DNA from: a virus
Virus record (IMG/VR): IMGVR_UViG_3300031963_000916
Location: 1-24,113 of that record
Length of the DNA: 24,113 nt
Reading direction: 5' to 3' (one strand)
Numbering within the stretch: the stretch's first letter is position 1; the number at the start of each line of letters is the position of its first letter. A program made the translations under genes and the position numbers. A model generated the notes under the pieces. That model did not search any database and was not told the DNA's origin. It saw nothing but the letters and a program-made list of their open reading frames with translations. Of the stretch, positions 15,351-23,001 are shown piece after piece.

Positions 15351-17285
15351 TTAGGCGCTTCCACCATCAATAGTAACAGCATACAAGGTTCCAACATTGC
15401 TTACTGAAACCATAGCCGTGCCGTTTGAATACTGAACTTCAAATGGATTGACTTGCTGAGTAGCGTGGTTCTTGACCACAAGACCAGCGGCTGAGTTTGC
15501 TGCGTTCTGGAAAGTTTGTAGTGCAGTAAATGTTCCAGTGCTGGCAAATCGTGGAACTACTGTGGTGTCAATTGAAACTGAACCAGTTGAGGTAATCGTG
15601 GTGAACGACATACCTGTTCCAGCAGAAACGCTAGTAACTCCTGTTGCGGTTGGTGCTGCCCAGTAAGGTGCTCCAGTTGTGTTGGCTGATAGCACATAGT
15701 TGTTTCCAGCAGGTGCTGAAAGAGTGGTAGTTGTGTTAGCAGCAGAGTTGTAGAAAATAAGGTTGGCAGCACCAGTGATGTTGTTTGCCTGAGCAACGGT
15801 AGCCGAACCGACATAAGTGGTGTTGGCAAGAGTTCCACTAGTTGGCAAAGTTACTGCTGTGTTAGCAGTGGCTGTCAGGTTGATTGAGTACGCACCAGTT
15901 GTTGCCAGCGTTGCACCATCGGCGATGGTCAGCGTGGCTGAAGTGGTAGGTGCTGTAATTGTTACCTTGTTGACGCTTGTGGCAGTTGCTACTCCAAGAG
16001 TTGGAGTCACAAGTGTCGGGCTAGTAGCAAATACAAGAGAACCGCTACCAGTCTCGTCTGTTACAGCGGTAGCAAGGTTAGAACTGCTTGGCGTTGCCAA
16101 AAATGTTAGAACACCTGTTCCAGCACCAGTAAGGTTTGCCAACGGGTACTGAGTACCATTTACCAAGTTGGCAAACGATGGAACACCAATGTTTGGCGTG
16201 GTAAGTACTGGGCTTGTGCTAAATACAAGGTTTCCAGAACCAGTTTCGTCTGAAATAACTCCAGCAAGTTGGGCTGAAGTAGTTGCTCCGTAGTATGTGT
16301 TGCTTAGTGTTGGGGTTACCCAGTATGGAGCATTTGTGCCTGTGTTGTAAGCAAGAACTTGGTTGTTAGTGGTGGTTGCGGTGAGTTTAGATGTGGTATT
16401 TACACCAGACATGTAAACAATTTCACCCTTGTTTGCTGTACCGCCAGTTAGGTTAGAAGCAAGCGAAGCAACACCAGTAAGCGATGCGGTGATTGTTCCA
16501 GCAGAGAAGTTTCCAGATGCGTCACGAGCAACAATCGCAGATGCGGTGTTGGCTGAAGCAACGCTGTACCCAAGAACCTGAGTAGATGAAAGAACGGTTG
16601 TTCCGTTGATTTCATAAACTTTTCCAGAATCAATGTTGATGTCTTCAGAAGATGTCCAAGCACTGGTGCTAGAAACCCATTGCCAAGTTTTATTTCCTCC
16701 AGTGGTGGCTAATACAGTAAGACCAGCACCATTTGCAGTTGCGTTAGTTGAACCGCTTGTGTCAAATGTAAGGCTTCCACCGCTTGCTACTGGGTTATCT
16801 AAGGTAAAAGCAGTGGCGTTTATAATGCTGACAATTGTGGTACCAGTTAGTGTTGATGTACCAGCGGTTTTTGTAATTGTTTGACCGACAAGTAGGCCAG
16901 CGGTATTGGAACCTGTAATTGTGGCACTTGAGGTAGTTGCTGTACCAGTTCTTCCAGTTACTACTGCTACAGACGCTAACTCAATGTTTTTATCGTCTAC
17001 TTGAACTGTTGAAGAGTTCAGAGTAGTAGTGGTTCCGTTTACAGTTAGGTTTCCGCCAACGGTGACATCGCCAGATGTGGTGACGCTAGTAACGCTGGCT
17101 GCTCCGCTAAGTAAAGAAGCGTCGCTCTGATAGAGCAACGATGTCCAAGTATTAGCACCGTCACCAATCTTAAATTTATTATTGGTAGTGTCAAAACCAA
17201 TTTCACCAGCCGCTAGGGTTGGGTTGGTTGAAGTCCAGTTAGCAGCCGTATCTCTACGGAGTTGAATTTTGGTCTGAACGGCCAT
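15351..17285 (-). CDS. Tail fibre protein with Mtd-like N-terminus (longer paralog)
   Basis: A 644-residue fibre. Residues 5-50 (QLRRDTAANW, AAGEIGFDTTNN, KIGDGANTW) are nearly the same as those of the 13670-15094 protein, then comes a long Ser/Thr/Gly/Ala-rich body with beta-repeat units, including VISDETGSGN at 343 and TDETGSGS near 409. A ribosome site (AAAGGAT) precedes ATG 17285. It likely trimerises and binds the host surface. It has no collagen repeats, unlike the upstream fibre gene at 18022. The last residues (VTIDGGSA) suggest a short C-terminal domain. Strong family confidence; host receptor unknown. Confidence 0.88.
   Translation of the reverse strand: MAVQTKIQLRRDTAANWTSTNPTLAAGEIGFDTTNNKFKIGDGANTWTSLLYQSDASLLSGAASVTSVTTSGDVTVGGNLTVNGTTTTLNSSTVQVDDKNIELASVAVVTGRTGTATTSSATITGSNTAGLLVGQTITKTAGTSTLTGTTIVSIINATAFTLDNPVASGGSLTFDTSGSTNATANGAGLTVLATTGGNKTWQWVSSTSAWTSSEDINIDSGKVYEINGTTVLSSTQVLGYSVASANTASAIVARDASGNFSAGTITASLTGVASLASNLTGGTANKGEIVYMSGVNTTSKLTATTTNNQVLAYNTGTNAPYWVTPTLSNTYYGATTSAQLAGVISDETGSGNLVFSTSPVLTTPNIGVPSFANLVNGTQYPLANLTGAGTGVLTFLATPSSSNLATAVTDETGSGSLVFATSPTLVTPTLGVATATSVNKVTITAPTTSATLTIADGATLATTGAYSINLTATANTAVTLPTSGTLANTTYVGSATVAQANNITGAANLIFYNSAANTTTTLSAPAGNNYVLSANTTGAPYWAAPTATGVTSVSAGTGMSFTTITSTGSVSIDTTVVPRFASTGTFTALQTFQNAANSAAGLVVKNHATQQVNPFEVQYSNGTAMVSVSNVGTLYAVTIDGGSA
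16194..16334 (-). repeat. Paralogous fibre module, copy in the longer fibre
   Basis: Encodes residues 318-364 (NAPYWVTPTL... through SDETGSGN to LTTP). It pairs with the copy at 14279-14419. Two further, shorter SDETG/TDETG-type units lie at about 14807-14884 and 15990-16064. Confidence 0.85.
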
Positions 17286-17335
17286 TTGTTATCCTTTTTA
17301 AAATGCTTTATAGTGGAAGTCTATATAAAAGTTTA

Positions 17336-18022
17336 TCACGCATTGCCGCCTTCAATTTTGGCAACTCCTAGCGTAGATGTGTCTTCTCCCGCTGTTGTTG
17401 GGATATTGTCTATCAAAACTACCTCTGTTCCAGAAGCACCTGCTTTGATAGCAATTTTTAGTGTCCCAGCATCAGTTCCGTCTTTTAGGAACTCAATTGA
17501 AGAATTGGCTCCTGGCGACGCTGGAGAAGTGTTTTGTTTTTGAAGCGTAAGAGAGTTTCCGCTTATGTTATTAGCGGTTAGATTACCGCTTTGGTCGATT
17601 CCAGCGACTACAACATTGGCAGACGACATAACCTGAAGAATATTGGCAGTCCCCCCAGCACCCTTGATAATCAAAGTTGCTGCGTTTGCTGAGCCAGCAA
17701 CCATAGTCTGAGTTCCAGTAAAAGTTTGAGTAGCACTGAGGAACGGAATTACAGCACTATCTACAGCCAAAGTTCCAGTAGTTGTGATGGTTCCACCAGT
17801 AAGACCAGTGCCACCAATAACGCTAGATACGGTGTTAGCCCAAGTTGTTACATAATTTGTGTTTCCAACTTTGGTAAGAACTTGACCTTGAGTCCCCCCG
17901 ACAGCCACTCCTACTGGAGTTACAACAGCATCCCAAGCGGTACCTGTCCACTTCCAAGTACGCTCGCCTACGGAAAATGTATCATTTACTGACGGTGAGT
18001 TAGGAAAATCTACGGCGGTCAC
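17336..18022 (-). CDS. Phage tail fibre / structural protein
   Basis: A 228-residue protein. Its first 33 residues (FPNSPSVNDTFSVGERTWKW then GTAWD) match a short attachment module that opens many phage tail proteins. The body is Ser/Thr/Gly/Val-rich with short beta repeats (TGTQTM, TLIIKGAGG), and the C-terminus has IEFLKDGTDAGTL. The start overlaps the stop of the collagen-like gene by one base. It is one part of a multi-piece tail tip, upstream of the two fibres. Confidence 0.78.
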   Translation of the reverse strand: MTAVDFPNSPSVNDTFSVGERTWKWTGTAWDAVVTPVGVAVGGTQGQVLTKVGNTNYVTTWANTVSSVIGGTGLTGGTITTTGTLAVDSAVIPFLSATQTFTGTQTMVAGSANAATLIIKGAGGTANILQVMSSANVVVAGIDQSGNLTANNISGNSLTLQKQNTSPASPGANSSIEFLKDGTDAGTLKIAIKAGASGTEVVLIDNIPTTAGEDTSTLGVAKIEGGNA

Positions 18023-18852
18023 TATGCCACCTGCTGTGCGGTAACAATAAGTGCTGCGGTGGATGGTCTGGTTGGGTTAATGTCTGATGGGTAGGACTCT
18101 AGGCTTACCGTTGTATTAGTCGCTGACCACATAATTTCTAAATACTGACCTGCTGTAAATTGAAGAAAGTAATTCCAACCGACAATCATGTGTGCTTGTG
18201 AACCCGGACTATTGTCTTTTCTTGCTGGAATAGAGACAAATCCTGTAGAGCCAGCAACATTTGTACCATTTATACGAAGCCAAACATAGATGTTTTCTAA
18301 AGAGTTAGATGTATTTTGGAATTGCCCAGACCACTGAATGTTGTACAACCCTGCGGTTGGAAAATAAATTCTGCTTGTGTTTGAAAAGTAGACATCTCCA
18401 GAAAAATCTATTGTGTCCCAAGGCATAGCGTAAGCGACAGTAGTGTCAGTAATTTCTTGTCTACCTAAATATTGAAACCCGCCATATTTTCCAGCAAGCG
18501 TTCCTGTTGCCCCAGCAGGACCTGTAGCACCTGTCGCTCCAGCAGGACCCGCATAACTTGTTGAGGTCTCTACCCAATAGCCGTCATAGTAAAAGTAAAG
18601 TTGTGCCGTGTCTGAACGAAACCATAGGTCGCCTTGAACCACATTTGCCGTAGGTGCGGTCTCTGAGATTGTGTATTGGCCAGACTCGCCTTGAGGTCCA
18701 GCAGGTCCTTGAGGTCCAGTGGGACCTGTTGCTCCTTGAGGTCCCCAGCCAGTAATTTTTACTTGATTATTGACTTCTTGAACAATAACTTTGTTATTGT
18801 CTCTGGCGTTTATCTTTACTAAGGGTCTCTCGTCGTTGATTTCAACTGCCAT
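18022..18852 (-). CDS. Collagen-like tail fibre with C1q-like C-terminus
   Basis: A 276-residue protein. An N-terminal beta segment (about 1-35) is followed by Gly-X-Y repeats (GPQGATGPTGPQGPAGPQ), then a WFRSDTAQLYFYYDGYW segment, a second Gly-X-Y block (GPAGATGATGPAGATG) and a C-terminal half (about 130-276) with strands YFPTAGLYNIQWSGQF and LEIMWSATNTTVSL, as in C1q/TNF-like trimeric tips. Collagen repeats trimerise the shaft and the tip may bind host sugars. Overlaps both neighbours by one base. This is a common phage fibre design. Confidence 0.85.
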   Translation of the reverse strand: MAVEINDERPLVKINARDNNKVIVQEVNNQVKITGWGPQGATGPTGPQGPAGPQGESGQYTISETAPTANVVQGDLWFRSDTAQLYFYYDGYWVETSTSYAGPAGATGATGPAGATGTLAGKYGGFQYLGRQEITDTTVAYAMPWDTIDFSGDVYFSNTSRIYFPTAGLYNIQWSGQFQNTSNSLENIYVWLRINGTNVAGSTGFVSIPARKDNSPGSQAHMIVGWNYFLQFTAGQYLEIMWSATNTTVSLESYPSDINPTRPSTAALIVTAQQVA

Positions 18853-19220
18853 TAGCGAGTCACCTCGGCTGAAACCTTGAAGTTGCCTTCAAGTAATCTA
18901 GTTACCACTCCACCGCCAGACACCAACTCTAGGTCGTAGACATACTGACCTGCGGTTAGGGCCGCTGTGTTAGTGGCTGAAATTAGTAAATCTACTGTCC
19001 CTGCGGTTCCACCTAAAGTAATAGTCCCAGTATTACCAGCGGTGGTGGATAGGGTGGCAATTATGGTGTTGGAAGTTACATCTGACCTGACTTGCATACG
19101 GGCTGTATAGCCAGTCAAGTTATACGCGTCTCTTGCTGAGTCAGTCCAAGTAACTTGACGCTGAAAGGTAGCACCTTGCTGGCAGGTGATGTTGTAAAGT
19201 CCAGCAATTCCACAGGTCAT
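18852..19220 (-). CDS. Tail/baseplate-associated beta protein
   Basis: A 122-residue protein starting MTCGIAGLYNI with pattern CQQGATFQRQVTWTD, then YTARMQVRSD, and ending YDLELVSG...LEGNFKV. This sequence style is typical of small phage tail proteins with an Ig-like or beta-sandwich fold, often first in a fibre operon. GAGG lies five to six bases before the ATG at 19220. It has one-base overlap with the collagen-like gene, so the operon probably begins here. Exact role unknown. Confidence 0.7.
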   Translation of the reverse strand: MTCGIAGLYNITCQQGATFQRQVTWTDSARDAYNLTGYTARMQVRSDVTSNTIIATLSTTAGNTGTITLGGTAGTVDLLISATNTAALTAGQYVYDLELVSGGGVVTRLLEGNFKVSAEVTR

Positions 19221-19292
19221 AGAAGCCTCAATCGGGAGAATGTAGTCCTTATTATTTTACAATAAAACGAATTGTATGACTTTTAGACAAGA

Positions 19293-19323
19293 CCAAATCA
19301 ACCAACGGGGTTGGTTTATTTGG
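19293..19323. terminator. Long inverted repeat, probable terminator or operator
   Basis: Arms 19293-19306 and 19310-19323 pair over 13 of 14 positions (one C-T mismatch) around a GGG loop. The tail operon starts to its left and the DUF7455-like gene ends to its right. T-rich tails are weak on both strands, so it could stop leftward RNA from 19333 or act as an operator for the tail promoter. A CTTTATT follows on the plus strand. Confidence 0.6.
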
Positions 19324-19332
19324 CTTTATTGG

Positions 19333-19536
19333 TTAGCGAAGTAGCAGTTTGGCACTTTCGTCAATAACTTCGGTGGCAGAAGGCTCTATGGCACTTCTGT
19401 TTTCGTTCCAATGGTGGAAACAAAATAGCAGGTCACCAGACTCCAAAGCGACATAAACATATGCTTGCGCTCCGCAAGCATCGCAGCGGTCTTCCGTTGT
19501 TATTACATAGTCGGGAACTTCTACTTTTGTGTCCAT
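19333..19536 (-). CDS. DUF7455-like small zinc-binding protein
   Basis: The longer minus-strand frame starts at 19617, but its first 27 codons run across the divergent gene. ATG 19536 gives 67 residues with the actinobacterial DUF7455 pattern: TTEDRCDACGAQAYVYV, then LLFCFHHW, so cysteines and histidines (C-x2-C...C-x-H-H) bind zinc. A TATAAT lies six bases upstream and no Shine-Dalgarno is present, so the transcript is likely leaderless. Such proteins are widespread in actinobacteria and their phages; function unknown. Divergent from the DUF3039 gene. Confidence 0.82.
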   Translation of the reverse strand: MDTKVEVPDYVITTEDRCDACGAQAYVYVALESGDLLFCFHHWNENRSAIEPSATEVIDESAKLLLR

Positions 19537-19542
19537 AATGAA

Positions 19543-19557
19543 ATTATAAGGTAAAAT
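19543..19557. promoter_or_regulatory. Back-to-back -10 elements of two divergent leaderless genes
   Basis: Minus-strand TATAAT at 19543-19548 and plus-strand TAAAAT at 19552-19557 are only three bases apart. Each is followed by an ATG at 5-6 bases on its own side (19536 and 19563). The two promoters overlap, so RNA polymerase probably cannot use both at once. No clear -35 for either. Confidence 0.5.
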
Positions 19558-19562
19558 AAAAT

Positions 19563-19790
19563 ATGCTTGATTTACTAGAAACCCCCGAAACCCAAGAAAC
19601 CGACAACAGCGACTCAAATCACTTTGCTCACTATGCCGAGAAAGTTTCTGTTACAGAGGGCTATGTTTTAGGAACTCCAGTAATGGCAATTTGCGGAAAA
19701 ACCTTTGTGCCGTCAAGGGACCCGGAAAAGTTTCCAGTGTGTCCAGTCTGCAAAGAAATTATGGATTCGCTATTCTTGCCAAATGACTAA
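19563..19790 (+). CDS. DUF3039 family small zinc protein
   Basis: A 75-residue protein with the DUF3039 hallmarks: HFAHYAEK, VTEGYVLGTPVMAICGKTFVPSRDP and the zinc knuckle CPVCKE near its end. DUF3039 is characteristic of actinobacteria, where it is carried on chromosomes and by some phages; the biochemical role is unknown. No ribosome site is seen; the TAAAAT five bases before the ATG supports a leaderless message. Divergent partner of a DUF7455-like gene that also binds zinc. Confidence 0.88.
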   Translation: MLDLLETPETQETDNSDSNHFAHYAEKVSVTEGYVLGTPVMAICGKTFVPSRDPEKFPVCPVCKEIMDSLFLPND

Positions 19791-19856
19791 AACTAGCAAA
19801 AACCAGTTCAAGTTATACTTTTAAATCCAACCCCCAACTCTCCCGACAGGTGAATA

Positions 19857-21905
19857 ATGTCTATTTTTTCGTTTCGACTCAGTGAAGATTTTGTAGAAGA
19901 ATACCGCTCAAAGCCATCTCCTTTCGGCTACAAAGATGCCGCTGGCAACTCTGTGGGCGAAATTACATTTCTTAGAACATACTCTCGTCTAAAAGAAAAC
20001 GGAACCAAGGAAACTTGGACCGATGTGTGTGAGCGTGTTATCAACGGTATGTATTCACTACAAAAGGACTACTGTAAAACTGAGCGGTTGCCTTGGGATG
20101 GTGTAAAGGCTCAGTCGTCTGCTCGTGAAGCATTTGACAGATTGTTCCAATTGAAATGGACACCGCCTGGCCGTGGTCTATGGGTTATGGGAACTGAGAT
20201 TGTAAATGGTCAGAAAAACTCCGCTGCCTTACAGAACTGTGCTTTTGTTTCTACTTTAGAAATGACCAAACAGAATCCAGGCAAGCCATTTGCTTTCTTG
20301 ATGGAAGCCTCAATGCTAGGCGTGGGCGTGGGCTTTGATGACAAGGGTGCGGACAAGGGATTTGATATTCACGAACCTATTGGAAAATCTGAAACATACC
20401 TTATTCCAGACACCCGTGAGGGTTGGCAGGAAAGTACCGTTGCTCTAATCAACTCATACCTAAAGCCAGAGCAGAGTGCTTTGGAGTTTGATTACAGCGA
20501 GATTAGACCTTACGGAACTCCTATCAAGACTTTTGGTGGTACCGCTTCTGGTCCAGACCCGCTACTAAAACTTCACTCTGGTATTCGTAGATTGTTTGAT
20601 GGTCGTGCTGGTGAAAAACTAACTCGTGTAGATATTGCTGACATTGGAAATATGATTGGCGTTTGTGTAGTTTCTGGAAATGTTCGTCGTTCTGCTGAAC
20701 TTCTTATTGGTCGCATTGATGACGACAATTTCTTGAACCTCAAGAACTCTGAGCGTTTCCCCGAAAGAAACTCTTATGACCCTGAAAATCCAGGCTGGGC
20801 TTGGATGTCAAACAACTCAGTTGCCGTTGAAGTTGGAACAGACTTTGACCCAATTGTTGAGGGTATTGCTAGAAATGGTGAGCCTGGTGTTATCTGGATG
20901 GATGTATCTCGTAAATATGGTCGCTTGATTGACCCAATCAATAACAAGGATGCCAAGATTATGGGCTACAACCCTTGTGCTGAGCAGAGCCTTGAGTCTT
21001 ATGAAATGTGTACTTTGGTTGAGACCTATCTGAACCGCCACACTGACATTGAAGATTACAAGAGAACTTTGAAGTTTGCGTATCTTTATGCCAAGACCGT
21101 AACCCTATTGCCAACGCACTGGGAAGAAACCAACGCCATTATGAAGAGAAACAAGCGTATTGGAACTTCTATGTCTGGTATCGCTAACTTTGCTGACAAC
21201 CGTGGGTTGCCAACTCTAAAAACTTGGATGAACGATGGCTATTTGACTATTCAGCGTTATGACGAAATTTATTCAGACTGGTTAGGTGTTCGTGAGTCAA
21301 TCAAGACAACAACCGTAAAACCATCTGGAACTGTTTCTATTTTGGCTGGAGAAAGTCCCGGCGTTCACTGGACACCGGGCGGTGAGTATTTCTTGCGTGC
21401 TATTCGCTTTGGAAACAATGACCCAATGTTGCCTCTATTCAAGATGGCCAACTACCGCATTGAACCTGCCTCTGAAAGCCCAGACACTACTTCGGTTGTG
21501 TTTTTCCCAATCAAGTCTGGTGCTAAGCGTGCTGAGCGAGATGTGTCTATTTTTGAAAAGATGAACTTGGCTGTGACTGCTCAGCGTTATTGGTCAGACA
21601 ACTCTGTATCAGTAACCGTCTCTTTTGACCCTGAAACTGAAGCAGACAAGATTGGAACTGTGCTTCACATGCACGATGGACAATTGAAGACTGTATCGTT
21701 CTTGCCTAGTGGAAACTTTGTTTATCCTCAGATGCCGTACACCCAAATTACCAAAGAAGAGTATGAAGAAGCAGTTGGAAACTTATTCCCAATTGACTTT
21801 GCTGGTGTCTATGCTGGTATGGCTTCGGATGCCATTGGCGACGCTTATTGTACGACAGACGCTTGTGAGATAAAACTTATTACTGAAAACCTAAAGGATA
21901 AGTAA
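19857..21905 (+). CDS. nrdJ: Adenosylcobalamin-dependent class II ribonucleotide reductase (RTPR-type)
   Basis: A 682-residue monomeric reductase, slightly shorter than the 739 of Lactobacillus RTPR. Key residues: C128 in LQNCAFV, the thiyl-radical segment NPCAEQ with C374 and E376, C385 in YEMCTL (the second active-site Cys), and the C-terminal redox pair C665-x4-C670 (YCTTDAC). RGLWVMG and KPSGTVSILAGESPGVHW are class II/RTPR landmarks. Reduces ribonucleotides (probably triphosphates) to deoxy forms with adenosylcobalamin, so the phage depends on host B12, and needs no small subunit or oxygen. AGGTGA lies just before the ATG. Overlaps NrdH by one base. No intein is seen. Confidence 0.95.
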   Translation: MSIFSFRLSEDFVEEYRSKPSPFGYKDAAGNSVGEITFLRTYSRLKENGTKETWTDVCERVINGMYSLQKDYCKTERLPWDGVKAQSSAREAFDRLFQLKWTPPGRGLWVMGTEIVNGQKNSAALQNCAFVSTLEMTKQNPGKPFAFLMEASMLGVGVGFDDKGADKGFDIHEPIGKSETYLIPDTREGWQESTVALINSYLKPEQSALEFDYSEIRPYGTPIKTFGGTASGPDPLLKLHSGIRRLFDGRAGEKLTRVDIADIGNMIGVCVVSGNVRRSAELLIGRIDDDNFLNLKNSERFPERNSYDPENPGWAWMSNNSVAVEVGTDFDPIVEGIARNGEPGVIWMDVSRKYGRLIDPINNKDAKIMGYNPCAEQSLESYEMCTLVETYLNRHTDIEDYKRTLKFAYLYAKTVTLLPTHWEETNAIMKRNKRIGTSMSGIANFADNRGLPTLKTWMNDGYLTIQRYDEIYSDWLGVRESIKTTTVKPSGTVSILAGESPGVHWTPGGEYFLRAIRFGNNDPMLPLFKMANYRIEPASESPDTTSVVFFPIKSGAKRAERDVSIFEKMNLAVTAQRYWSDNSVSVTVSFDPETEADKIGTVLHMHDGQLKTVSFLPSGNFVYPQMPYTQITKEEYEEAVGNLFPIDFAGVYAGMASDAIGDAYCTTDACEIKLITENLKDK

Positions 21906-22129
21906 TGGCAAAAGTAATTGTTTACAGCAACCCAAACTGCACTGCTTGTGAGCAGACAAAAAGATTTCTTACTGTAAAGAACATTCCTTTTGAGTCAAAG
22001 ATGATTTCAGATAGCCCTGAAGTTTTTTCTTTGATTGATGAAAAAGGATACAAGTCTGCTCCAGTAGTAGTTGCTGGGGAAAACAGTTGGTCTGGGTTTA
22101 GATTAGATAAGTTGAGTGAGTTGCTCTAA
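21905..22129 (+). CDS. nrdH: NrdH-type glutaredoxin-like redoxin
   Basis: A 74-residue thioredoxin-fold protein with redox site C12-T-A-C15 and the NrdH signature WSGFRLDKL near the C-terminus, plus the cis-Pro segment SAPVVV. NrdH reduces ribonucleotide reductase's C-terminal cysteines, using thioredoxin reductase. It overlaps nrdJ by one base and the FmdB-like gene by one base, so the three are co-translated. Typical actinobacterial NrdH is about this size (75-80). Confidence 0.93.
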   Translation: MAKVIVYSNPNCTACEQTKRFLTVKNIPFESKMISDSPEVFSLIDEKGYKSAPVVVAGENSWSGFRLDKLSELL

Positions 22130-22311
22130 TGCCAACTTATGAATATTTTTGCCCTGAGTGTGGGTTAGATTATTCTGAAGAAAGACCTATTACGGCAGAA
22201 GAAAAAGAATTGACTTGCGCTGCTGAAGGTTGCGGTGCTAAACTCAGTAGAAAGTTTGCAACACCACCTATTGTTTTCAAAGGCACTGGCTTTAGTTCCA
22301 ATAGGGGATAA
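22129..22311 (+). CDS. FmdB-family zinc ribbon protein
   Basis: A 60-residue protein starting MPTYEYFCPECG, with a zinc site C8-x2-C11 and C30-x4-C35, and the GTGF..NRG ending typical of FmdB-family proteins (PF09723). These small zinc ribbons are often called putative regulatory proteins, but their role is not proven. It follows NrdH with a one-base overlap. A WhiB gene with a good AAGGA ribosome site follows eight bases later. Confidence 0.9.
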   Translation: MPTYEYFCPECGLDYSEERPITAEEKELTCAAEGCGAKLSRKFATPPIVFKGTGFSSNRG

Positions 22312-22318
22312 GGAAAAT

Positions 22319-22630
22319 ATGTCGGAATTTGATTTTGGACTCCCGTTTCTTTCTGAAGAAAAAGGTGCTCCACCTTGTTCCGAAACTGACCCTGAAGCCT
22401 TTTTTCCGCAAGACATAGAAGGAAAAATAACTGCTATTTATTACAACGAGCGCGGGGCTAAGCAGGTTTGTAGTACTTGTGTATATAAAATCGATTGTAT
22501 GATTTTTGCCATAAAAAATGGAGAAGTCGGTATATGGGGCGGTACTACTGACGGACAAAGAAGAAACATTAAAAGAGCGGCTAAATACAACAAAAAATCT
22601 ATTGAAGAAATAGCCCTAGAACAAAAGTAG
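22319..22630 (+). CDS. WhiB-family Fe-S regulator
   Basis: 103 residues from ATG 22319, preceded by AAGGA at good spacing; upstream in-frame ATG at 22235 lies inside the FmdB-like gene and has no ribosome site, so I reject it. Seen: DPEAFFP motif at 24-30, cluster cysteines C20, C51, C54, C60 and the GIWGG turn at 72-76 with a basic C-terminal tail. It would bind a 4Fe-4S cluster and the host primary sigma factor, changing transcription. It is a second WhiB of this window, plain in architecture, while the one at 5161 carries a zinc ribbon. Position after nrdJ-nrdH suggests it is part of that operon. Confidence 0.92.
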   Translation: MSEFDFGLPFLSEEKGAPPCSETDPEAFFPQDIEGKITAIYYNERGAKQVCSTCVYKIDCMIFAIKNGEVGIWGGTTDGQRRNIKRAAKYNKKSIEEIALEQK

Positions 22631-22644
22631 TAAAATAGTAATAG

Positions 22645-22685
22645 CCCTTGGGAGAGAGGCAAGTAATCGTATCTACCCAAGGGAG
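22645..22685 (+). promoter_or_regulatory. Hairpin that covers the ribosome site of the membrane protein gene
   Basis: CCCTTGGG (22645-22652) pairs perfectly with CCCAAGGG (22676-22683) across a 23-base loop. The 3' arm includes GGG of the GGGAG ribosome site (22681-22685) for GTG 22691, so the fold would hide it. TAAAAT at 22631-22636 could be a local -10. Confidence 0.5.
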
Positions 22686-22690
22686 AAAAT

Positions 22691-22960
22691 GTGAAAGTCG
22701 CATCAATCATCTTCAAGAGAACTATCGCTCTTGTAATTTTAAAAGTCAGTGCTGTTTTAGCCGCTGGTTCTATCGGTGGCGTTGAACTCTGGCAGTCAGC
22801 CCTAATCGCCGCTTTTGTTGGAATTATGGAAGTTGCTGAAAGTCTGGCTCGTGCCTATGTCGTTGATGGAAAACTAGACGAAGACGAAATAAATGTCGCC
22901 TTTGCTAGTTCAGCCGAGGCAGCGTTGGCTGAAACAAAGAAAAGCAAAATTAGCGAGTAG
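22691..22960 (+). CDS. Holin-like small membrane protein
   Basis: An 89-residue protein starting at GTG 22691 with GGGAG five bases before. An ATG at 22689 is followed at once by TGA, so it is not used. One or two hydrophobic helices (about 10-28 and 35-50) are followed by a charged tail with DGKLDEDEINVAF, a pattern I associate with r1t-type/actinophage holins. Holins time lysis by forming membrane holes. No endolysin is next to it, so the assignment rests on sequence pattern. The ribosome site may be masked by a hairpin (22645-22683). Confidence 0.62.
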   Translation: MKVASIIFKRTIALVILKVSAVLAAGSIGGVELWQSALIAAFVGIMEVAESLARAYVVDGKLDEDEINVAFASSAEAALAETKKSKISE

Positions 22961-22986
22961 TTTGTCTTTGCATTTTTACAAATGCT

Positions 22987-22995
22987 TGCTAAACT
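22987..22995 (+). promoter_or_regulatory. Extended -10 ahead of the hairpin-rich interval
   Basis: TG-C-TAAACT forms an extended -10; TTGCAT at 22968-22973 is a possible -35 with a 16-base spacer. RNA would start near 23001-23002, exactly at the first stem (23002-23015). Confidence 0.35.
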
Positions 22996-23001
22996 ATTTG
23001 C

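Noticed and set aside
15817-16152. 111-residue plus-strand open frame within the longer fibre gene
   Set aside because: Antisense shadow of repetitive Ser/Thr/Ala codons.
13670-17285. Diversity-generating retroelement suggested by Mtd-like modules
   Set aside because: The shared part is the N-terminal attachment module only; no reverse transcriptase or template repeat is in the window.
22235-22318. Extended N-terminus for the second WhiB
   Set aside because: Overlaps the FmdB-like gene in another frame without a ribosome site; ATG 22319 has AAGGA and gives a normal WhiB.
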